Both the position numbers and the translations under genes were made by a program. This document shows positions 58,151 through 64,000 of a stretch of 64,000 nt of DNA, in pieces. The stretch is from Streptomyces sp. cf386. GTDB lineage: Bacteria; Actinomycetota; Actinomycetes; Streptomycetales; Streptomycetaceae. The stretch lies in NCBI RefSeq assembly GCF_900103585.1, contig NZ_FNHV01000002.1, positions 207,570 to 271,569 on the forward strand, given 5' to 3'. Every line of letters starts with the position of its first letter. The stretch's first letter is position 1. The notes under the pieces are model-generated. The model searched no databases. It had not been told where the DNA came from and saw nothing but the letters and a program-made list of their open reading frames with translations.

Positions 58151-59578
58151 TCAGGCCACCCGTGGCCGCGCGTGCCCGCCGTGCCGGGCCGAGGCGATCA
58201 GGCCCTTGGCGGTGGTCAGCCAGCCGATGGCGACGATCACCGCACCGACCGCCAGCCCCAGCGAGCCATTCAGCGGCAGCACGATGCCGATCGCCCCGCC
58301 GAGCACCCAGGACACCTGCAACAGCGTCTCCGAGCGCGCGAACGCCGACGTACGGACCAGTTCCGGCACGTCCCGCTGGATCAGCGCGTCCAGCGACAGC
58401 TTGGCCAGTGCCTGCGCGAACCCGGCGACCGCCGCCAGGAACGCCACCAGGACCGCCCCGAAGAAGAGCGCGGCCGTGATCGCCACGGCCAGCACGAACC
58501 CCACGACGGTCACGATGATGATCTCCGGCGCCCGGGAGCGCAGCCACGCCCCGACCGCCGTACCGCAGGCGTTCCCGACGCCGGCCGAGACGGCCACTAT
58601 CCCCAGCGACACGGCGGCGCTCTGGCCGGACATCGGGTGCTCGCGCAGCAGGAACGCGAGGAAGAAGATCAGAAAGCCGGAGAGACAGCGCAGGGCGGCG
58701 TTCGCGCCCAGGGCGTGGGTGACGGCGATCCCGACCGTGCGCAGCCCGGGCCGCTTGACGGGCTTGCGGTGCGGCCCGTGCAGATGCTGCTCGTCGGCCG
58801 CCAGCAGCGCGGTGTCCTCACCCTTGGCCGAGTCGACCTTGTGGGGCAGGGAGAACGACAGGAACGTACCGGCGATGAAGATCACGAAGGCGCCGTAGAG
58901 CGGCCAGCGCGGCCCGATCGCCTGGAGCCCCGCGCCGACCGGCGCGGCGATGCCGGTGGCGAGGAGCCCGCCGAGGGTTACCCGTGAATTGGCCTTCACG
59001 AGGGAGAAGCGGGGTGGCAGCAGCCGGGGCACGACGGCGCTTCTCACCACCCCGTACGCCTTCGAGGCGACCAGTACCCCGAGGGCGGCCGGATACAGCT
59101 GGAGGTCGCCGCTGATGACGGCGCTGGACAGGACCAGGGCGAGCAGCGCCCGGGCGAGCATCGCACCGGCCATCGCGGCGCGGCGGCCGTGCGGGAGGCG
59201 GTCGAGGAGGGGGCCGATCACGGGCGCGAGGAGCGTGAAGGGCGCCATGGTGATGCCGAGGTAGAGCGCGACCCGGCCGCGGGCCTCGTCGGTCGGGACG
59301 GAGAAGAAGACGGTGGAGGCGAGGGCGACGGTGATCATCATGTCCCCGGCGCCGTTCACCCCGTGCAGCTCGATCAGCTTGCCGAGGCCGGACTCGCCCG
59401 CCCCGTGCGCATGGGTGGCCTTGCGGATACCGCGGGCGGTGCCGGTGAACGGGAAGTGCAGGGCGCGGCCGACCGCACGGAGTGAGCCGCCGACCCGGCC
59501 CGCTCCGCCACCTCGACTCCGGCCGCCCTTGGCCCCACCGACGCCGGTGGCTCCTTGGGGCTGCCTCGCGGTTGCCAC
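58151..59578 (-). CDS. MFS transporter
   Basis: A 475-residue protein with a Gly/Arg-rich cytoplasmic N-terminus and about 12 spans (VALYLGITMAPFTLLAPVIGPLLDRLPHGRR includes the motif A-like loop). A long central loop follows (EDTALLAADEQHLHGPHRKPV). It likely exports a small molecule. The GTG start is at 59578. It is the mycobacterial Rv0876c-type MFS protein by neighbourhood. Confidence 0.8.
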   Translation of the reverse strand: MATARQPQGATGVGGAKGGRSRGGGAGRVGGSLRAVGRALHFPFTGTARGIRKATHAHGAGESGLGKLIELHGVNGAGDMMITVALASTVFFSVPTDEARGRVALYLGITMAPFTLLAPVIGPLLDRLPHGRRAAMAGAMLARALLALVLSSAVISGDLQLYPAALGVLVASKAYGVVRSAVVPRLLPPRFSLVKANSRVTLGGLLATGIAAPVGAGLQAIGPRWPLYGAFVIFIAGTFLSFSLPHKVDSAKGEDTALLAADEQHLHGPHRKPVKRPGLRTVGIAVTHALGANAALRCLSGFLIFFLAFLLREHPMSGQSAAVSLGIVAVSAGVGNACGTAVGAWLRSRAPEIIIVTVVGFVLAVAITAALFFGAVLVAFLAAVAGFAQALAKLSLDALIQRDVPELVRTSAFARSETLLQVSWVLGGAIGIVLPLNGSLGLAVGAVIVAIGWLTTAKGLIASARHGGHARPRVA

Positions 59579-59956
59579 GACGCAATAGTGCCCCGAGATG
59601 GGGGTGGGTAGTGCGGTTACGGCGCGTATGGGGGGAAGCTATGGGCAAGGTCTCAGGTTGCGGAAAGGCGGGCGAGAGGTCGGCGGGAGGTCGGACGGAG
59701 GCAACTCTCGGGTCGGCGGCAGGGTTTCTGTTTGGTTTCCGTGGGCCGCCGCGCACGGTGAAAGGGCCGTCGGTGTAGGCCCAGCGCTCGCGAACAGGTA
59801 GCGTGCGTATCTCAGCCATCCCGCACAATGGATGACGTAGGTGCGCCCGAGCGCGATTCGGATGCGGACGTCGACGCGGCCCACAGGTCCGCTCCGTCCG
59901 TTCCAACGCCCTAAGGCACCGCACCCGAGAGACGGCGTAGGAGAGAAGCGATACCT
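59579..59956. other. Intergenic region between divergent MFS and DUF3027 genes
   Basis: 378 bp with promoters for both neighbours expected. Short frames at 59598-59801 lack coding character. I see no clear operator; GGTAGCGTGCG near 59801 includes a TAGCGT -10-like hexamer, far from the DUF3027 start. Confidence 0.5.
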
Positions 59957-60883
59957 GTGAGCGCAGCGACAACGCGAAGCCGCACCCCCGACCGTCTGTG
60001 CGCCGAGGCGGTCGACCTCGCCCGCAGTGCCGCCGAGGAGGCCGCCGCGCCCGGCGTCGTGGGCGAGCACACGGGCCTGTCCTCCGAGGGCGACCGCGTC
60101 GTCACGCACTTCTTCGAGTGCAAGGAGCTCGGGTACCGCGGCTGGCGCTGGGCGGTGACGGTGGCGCGGGCGTCCCGCGCGAAGGTCGTCACGCTCGACG
60201 AGGTGGTCCTGCTCCCCGGCCCCGACGCCCTCCTCGCCCCCGAGTGGGTGCCGTGGAGCGAGCGCCTGCGCCCCGGCGACATGGGCCCCGGCGACCTGCT
60301 CCCCACCGACGCCGAGGACCTGCGGCTGGAGCCCGGCTACTCCGGCGAGGACGAGCCCGTGCCGAGCGCGGCCGTCTCGCACGAGATGGCGGAGCTGGTG
60401 GAGGCGGAGGACGCCGAGGTCACCGCCGGTGTCCCCGCGAACCTTCCCTTCGCCCCCTCGCGCGGCTCGATCGCCGCGGTGGCGGAGGAACTGGGCATGC
60501 GCCGCGCCCGCGTCCTGTCCCGTTACGGCCTGCACGTCGCCGCGGACCGCTGGGAGGAGGCGTTCGGCGCGAAGACCCCCATGGCACAGGCGGCCCCCGC
60601 CTCCTGCGTCACCTGCGGCTTCCTGGCCCCGATCGGCGGCTCCCTGGGCCAGGCCTTCGGAGTCTGCGCGAACGAGTTCGCCCCGGCCGACGGTCGGGTG
60701 GTGTCGTTGACGTACGGCTGCGGGGGGCACTCGGAGGCCGCGGTCATGCCGAAGCCACCGCGTCCGGCTCCGCCGGTGATCGACGAGACGCGGGTGGATC
60801 CGTTCCCCTTGCGGCCGGCGGCGGATTCGGGGTCGGTTTCGGTGGGGGCGGATGAGGAGTCGGCGGAGTTGGGGCACTCGTAG
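59957..60883 (+). CDS. DUF3027 protein
   Basis: A 308-residue actinobacterial DUF3027 protein. The N-terminal domain has VVTHFFECKELGYRGWRWAVTVARASR and EWVPWSERLRPGDMGPGDLLPT. The C-terminal part has CVTCGF, CANEF and YGCGGHSE, a possible zinc site, and an HTH-like RRARVLSRYGLHVAADRWEE. Function unknown. The GTG start is at 59957. Confidence 0.82.
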   Translation: MSAATTRSRTPDRLCAEAVDLARSAAEEAAAPGVVGEHTGLSSEGDRVVTHFFECKELGYRGWRWAVTVARASRAKVVTLDEVVLLPGPDALLAPEWVPWSERLRPGDMGPGDLLPTDAEDLRLEPGYSGEDEPVPSAAVSHEMAELVEAEDAEVTAGVPANLPFAPSRGSIAAVAEELGMRRARVLSRYGLHVAADRWEEAFGAKTPMAQAAPASCVTCGFLAPIGGSLGQAFGVCANEFAPADGRVVSLTYGCGGHSEAAVMPKPPRPAPPVIDETRVDPFPLRPAADSGSVSVGADEESAELGHS

Positions 60884-60987
60884 GGGCGTGAGTTCCGCCG
60901 ACCGTGGCTACTGACTCTGAGGCTTCGAAGGTCGCTTCGGCTCAGTGGCGGAGGGTTTCCTCCACGGTTCCGGGGCAGCCTGGGCTG

Positions 60988-61857
60988 CTAGTCAGCGAAG
61001 ACCTCGGTTGTGGACGCGGCCGTGATGGCCCGATCGAACCAGCGGCCCAGTACGTCCAGGTCGTCACAGGACGTGATGCGCTCGCGGTCGTCATTCGAGA
61101 CGTCGATGCCGCGACGGTCCAGGAGCCGCAGGATGTCCTCGGCTCGGCCCTCCGCGCGGCCCTCGTCCCGGATCTCTTCTGCGATGTACGACTTGTAGAA
61201 GGAGAGGTCCACGGCCACCAGGTTCCTCCAGAGTTCCGCTGCCGGGCGCTTGCCCAAGCCTTGTGCGATGAGTTCGATGATCGGGTCGGCGATGGCCTGC
61301 GGCGTGTCCCGCAGCACGGTCGTCATTGCCTTCAGTATGGCCCCGACGTCCGGATTCCTGGCGTGGGTGATCGCGGACAGGGTGGCGAGCGCGAGGTCCT
61401 TGCGGACCTCGGCCGGGTCGGTGATCACCGGCATGTTGTGCGGTCCCGCGACCAGCGGGCGCAGGGTGAGCAGGGGCCACTGGGGAGGGCCGAAGTCGAC
61501 CGGGCGGGCGGCCCATTCCGCGGTGGCGCGGTCCTGGCAGACGACCAGCAGCATCGGTTGCAGCCGGTACTTCGTGAGCAGGTACGAGACGTAGTACGCC
61601 CAGCTCGCGGGCTTGTCCGGAGCCTTGTTGCTTTGGGCTTCGATGGCGAGGAGCAATGGCTCGTCGCCCTCTGTGTCCAGCCGCACGAGCGTGTCCACAC
61701 GGCGCTCGACCGGGCTGGTCTCGGTGAGGTCGTTGGGCAGGACGGTGACTGACGTGGGCGGGGCGAAGTCGATGCCCAGCACCTTTGAGACCCCGGAGAA
61801 GAGCCCTGGATGGTCCTGGAAGATGCGGTGCATCGCCTCGTGGGACGAACTGACCAT
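60988..61857 (-). CDS. PD-(D/E)xK nuclease-like (Rpn-type) protein
   Basis: A 289-residue protein. The nuclease-type core reads RRVDTLVRLDTEGDEPLLLAIEAQSNKAPDKPASWAYYVSYLL in pieces: a D, then LLLAIEAQS as the ExQ variant. Rpn-like proteins of this type are linked to recombination or phage defence. A C-terminal helical stretch (EEIRDEGRAEGRAEDILRLLDRRG) is typical. The start ATG 61857 is preceded by no obvious ribosome-binding site. Confidence 0.65.
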   Translation of the reverse strand: MVSSSHEAMHRIFQDHPGLFSGVSKVLGIDFAPPTSVTVLPNDLTETSPVERRVDTLVRLDTEGDEPLLLAIEAQSNKAPDKPASWAYYVSYLLTKYRLQPMLLVVCQDRATAEWAARPVDFGPPQWPLLTLRPLVAGPHNMPVITDPAEVRKDLALATLSAITHARNPDVGAILKAMTTVLRDTPQAIADPIIELIAQGLGKRPAAELWRNLVAVDLSFYKSYIAEEIRDEGRAEGRAEDILRLLDRRGIDVSNDDRERITSCDDLDVLGRWFDRAITAASTTEVFAD

Positions 61858-62095
61858 AGTGCGGTTTTCGGGCCCTTCATCGGTGTGCTGTGTCTGGGCT
61901 GCCGCTCAGGCGGTTGCCGGGACGGGATCGGGGATAACGACAGTCGCGGCGGCGGCGGCAGCGGGAATGCGGGCTGCGGCGATACGCATCGTGCCCTCGG
62001 TGAAGCGGGCGACGAGGGCCGTTGCATGTCTGCGGTCGAGTTGCGGCGAGCGTAGGGCGGCCAACCTGTCCTGAACCCGCCCGAGTTGGTGATGC

Positions 62096-62566
62096 TCACC
62101 CGGGTGGGTGAGTTTGCGACGAGGGCGCGAGGACGACTTCGGCCCACACCGTCTTGCGTGGGGCCGGGCCCTCGGAGAACCCCCAGCGGTCCGCGAACGC
62201 CTCCACGAGCAGCAGCCCGCGGCCCGACGCGGCCTCGGGGGCGGGGTGTTGGGGGTGCGGCAGGCGGTCACCGCACGTGTCCGTGACCTCGATGCGGAGG
62301 GTGTCGCCGACGACGTAGAGCAGCAGGAGGAAGTCCCGGCCGGGGATCCTGCCGTGCCTGACCGCGTTGGCCGCCAGCTCCGCGACCACGTGGGCCGCCG
62401 GGTCCAAGGGCAGGCCCCAGCTGCGGAGTTGTTCGGTGGCGAGGAGTCGGGCGAGGCGGGCGCCGCGAGGTGTGGGGGACAGCTGCACGCTGAAGTTGCG
62501 GATGGGGTTGTCGAGTTGGGCGGGTTGGGCGAGTGGGGCTGTCGGGGCGGCGGATTCTTGATTCAC
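62096..62566 (-). CDS. ATP-binding anti-sigma-like protein (HATPase_c)
   Basis: A 156-residue GHKL-type ATPase similar to RsbW/SpoIIAB-like regulators. The N-box is VVAELAANAVRHG, with the G-box in GRGLLLVEAFADRWG. Such proteins often sit beside XRE/DUF397 loci in Streptomyces. No anti-anti-sigma partner is adjacent. It diverges from the XRE gene at 62723. Confidence 0.8.
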   Translation of the reverse strand: MNQESAAPTAPLAQPAQLDNPIRNFSVQLSPTPRGARLARLLATEQLRSWGLPLDPAAHVVAELAANAVRHGRIPGRDFLLLLYVVGDTLRIEVTDTCGDRLPHPQHPAPEAASGRGLLLVEAFADRWGFSEGPAPRKTVWAEVVLAPSSQTHPPG

Positions 62567-62722
62567 GTCACTCAGCGTGGCCGGGCGTGCTTACTGTGAA
62601 CAGTGACTCAGCGGGTGCGTACGGTGACTGTCCGGAGCTTGTCCAGTCGTGTCCAGGCTGTCGGGACGGGCGTACGGGTAGGGGCGCTGCTGCACTGCGG
62701 CGGTACGACGGAGGGGTAGGGC

Positions 62723-63601
62723 ATGACAGCGGTTGACGGCGACGGCGTACGGCTCAAGACCGAGGCGGATGAGCCGGGTTGGGAGGTCGATCCGGACGAC
62801 GAGTGGGGCGTGGCGGTGATCGCGACCGTCGGGCGGCAGTTGAAGCTGCGGCGGGAGGCGGTGGGGATGCGGGCCGCCGAGTTCGGGAAGGCGGTGGGGT
62901 ACGGCGAGGACCTCGTATACAAGATCGAGGGTGGCAAGCGGATTCCTCGGCTTGAGTACCTGGACAAGGCGGACTAGGTGTTGGACGCGGGTGGGCTCAT
63001 CTCGTCGATGTGGGAGGACGTGCAGAAGGTCCGGTACCCGAAGAAGGTGCGGGCGTTGGGGAAGATGGAGGCCACGGCCGTTGAGATCGGCGTCTACGAG
63101 TGCAACAGCGTCCACGGTCTCTTGCAGACGTCGGAGCATGCCCACGCCTTGATCGAGGCGGCTCAGCCGCCGTACTCACCGGACGACGTGGAACGCATGG
63201 TGGCTGCTCGCTTGGCCCGGCGGTCGGTCTTCGAACGCGACCCGGCCCCTTCGGTCCACTTCGTCCAGGAAGAGGCGCCGCTGCGTCGACATGTCGGAGG
63301 CACAATGGTGTGGCGACGGCAACTCGAACGTCTGCTGGAGGTGGGGCGGTTGCGTAACGTCACACTCCAGGTCATGCCGACGAACTCCGACGCTCACCCA
63401 GGGCTGGACGGCAAGATCGAGTTGCTGAAGTTCCCGGATGGTACGGCGGTGGGGCGTTCCGACGGTGCGTTCAACGGGCGGCGGACGAGCGATCCGAAGC
63501 AACTGCGCATCCTTGAGCTGCGGTATGGCACCATCCGGGCGCAGGCTCTCCCGCCGAGGGAGTCGTTGGCCTTCATCGAGCAACTGCTGGGAGAAACATG
63601 A
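62723..63601 (+). pseudogene. XRE/DUF5753 regulator interrupted by an amber codon
   Basis: The frame from ATG 62723 reads an XRE HTH (VGRQLKLRREAVGMRAAEFGKAVGYGEDLVYKIEGGKR), then LEYLDKAD and a TAG at 62975. The same frame continues from GTG 62978 with VLDAGGLISSMWEDVQKVRYP and an intact DUF5753 domain to 63601. Family members normally have Glu (GAG) where the TAG lies, so a single G-to-T change explains the break. The two parts could be made separately, or the codon read through. DUF397 follows, with an ATGA overlap. Confidence 0.75.
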
Positions 63602-63873
63602 TCCGCAAGGCCTCCGCCGGGGACGCCTCCGAACTGGCGTGGTTCAAGAGCAGCTACAGCGGCGGCACCGACGGCAACTCCTGCGTCGAAGTGGCCCTGG
63701 ACTGGTTCAAGAGCAGCTATAGCAGCGGCACCGACGGCGAGTCCTGCGTCGAGATCGCCACCACCCCCGCCACCATCCACGTCCGCGACTCCAAGTACCG
63801 CGACACCAGCCCTCGCCTCGCCCTCGCCCCGCAGGCATGGTCCGCCTTCGTCGCGTACACCGCCGAAGGCTGA
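63598..63873 (+). CDS. DUF397 protein with duplicated motif
   Basis: A 91-residue DUF397 protein coupled to the interrupted XRE gene (ATGA overlap). The signature occurs twice: WFKSSYSGGTDGNSCVEVA and WFKSSYSSGTDGESCVEIA, then VRDSKYRDTSPRLAL and WSAFVAYTAEG. It parallels the duplicated DUF397 at 24341 but has a different spacer sequence. Confidence 0.85.
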   Translation: MIRKASAGDASELAWFKSSYSGGTDGNSCVEVALDWFKSSYSSGTDGESCVEIATTPATIHVRDSKYRDTSPRLALAPQAWSAFVAYTAEG

Positions 63874-63878
63874 CGCTG

Positions 63879-63899
63879 ACGGCCGACCTCCAGGGCCGT
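63879..63899. terminator. Weak hairpin after DUF397
   Basis: ACGGCC and GGCCGT pair around a nine-base loop, 6 bp after the stop. Six pairs only, so this is tentative. Confidence 0.35.
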
Positions 63900-63919
63900 G
63901 GCCATGTGATCATGCCCGC

Positions 63920-64000
63920 ATGACAGTCGGCCGGATCATCTTCCTCAACGGCACCTCCAGCTCGGGCAAGTCGAGCATCGCCCGGGAGCTGCTGGACATC
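63920..64000 (+). CDS. Chloramphenicol phosphotransferase-like P-loop kinase, N-terminal fragment (partial)
   Basis: The ATG at 63920 opens MTVGRIIFLNGTSSSGKSSI with the Walker A GTSSSGKSS, continuing REL past 64000. The NG-T/G-SSSGKSS pattern matches the CPT family, which phosphorylates chloramphenicol or related substrates. Only 27 residues are visible, so the call is tentative. Confidence 0.55.
   Translation, partial: MTVGRIIFLNGTSSSGKSSIARELLDI

Noticed and set aside
59642..59778. Short plus-strand frame with an ATG
   Set aside because: No ribosome-binding site, no coding bias, and it lies in the promoter gap of the DUF3027 gene.

Overview
The window is chromosomal DNA of a Streptomyces species. 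Coding DNA is very G+C rich with GTG/ATG starts, and several genes appear leaderless. The gene order matches, from memory, the S. coelicolor block around SCO4280-SCO4331 (cdgB, nagA-nagK, groEL2, murQ, cspB, mqnD-mqnB). Most of it is conserved core chromosome, interrupted by short accessory patches. I saw no rRNA, tRNA, CRISPR array or complete insertion sequence.

Region 1 (1-8.2 kb): signalling and amino-sugar use. A GAF-PAS-GGDEF diguanylate cyclase (cdgB) lies behind a perfect Crp-type palindrome. It is followed by a sugar kinase, the nagK-nagA pair and a divergent sugar-binding lipoprotein sharing tandem DasR-type sites. Region 2 (8.2-11.7 kb): trehalose phosphatase and synthase converge on a shared terminator, with glucosyl-3-phosphoglycerate synthase beyond. 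Region 3 (11.8-16.3 kb): a SAM-I riboswitch precedes a threonine-synthase-like enzyme translationally coupled to a CysO/ThiS-type sulfur carrier; then a cold-shock gene and groEL under two CIRCE operators. The first pair reads as a methionine/sulfur operon rather than a threonine one.

Region 4 (16.3-20.8 kb): a methyltransferase, an Old Yellow Enzyme, a metallophosphoesterase whose start codon lies in a 16-bp inverted repeat, and an MFS pump. Region 5 (20.8-33.1 kb): accessory genes. These include small unknowns, a broken Uma2 gene, an HTH gene, an ankyrin protein, an XRE/DUF397 regulatory pair, a TetX-like monooxygenase, a DinB/AraC divergent pair with a 21-bp palindrome, an O-methyltransferase, and a P450 coupled to an unknown. 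Region 6 (33-41.2 kb): aldo/keto reductase, murQ with its RpiR-type regulator, mycothiol-dependent-type enzymes, and cutC behind a DasR-like site.

Region 7 (41.3-51.6 kb): a HelD-like helicase, a GT87 mannosyltransferase, an XPB-type helicase, a membrane protein fused to an IstB-like ATPase, two tiny secreted peptides, and a large WYL/helicase-associated protein of the kind that neighbours XPB in mycobacteria. Region 8 (51.7-60.9 kb): a membrane-tethered PstS-like sensor, a membrane protein, a HAD hydrolase, a long cold-shock protein, the menaquinone genes mqnD-mqnB, a DUF2771 lipoprotein, an MFS protein and DUF3027. Region 9 (61-64 kb): another accessory patch with a PD-(D/E)xK protein, an ATP-binding anti-sigma-like protein, an XRE regulator split by an amber codon, DUF397 and the start of a CPT-like kinase.

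Amino-sugar salvage links several parts: MurQ yields GlcNAc-6P, NagK/NagA process GlcNAc, and DasR-type sites lie at nagK and, less certainly, cutC. A roughly 50-bp dispersed element occurs four times; one copy is read into the N-terminus of nagA.
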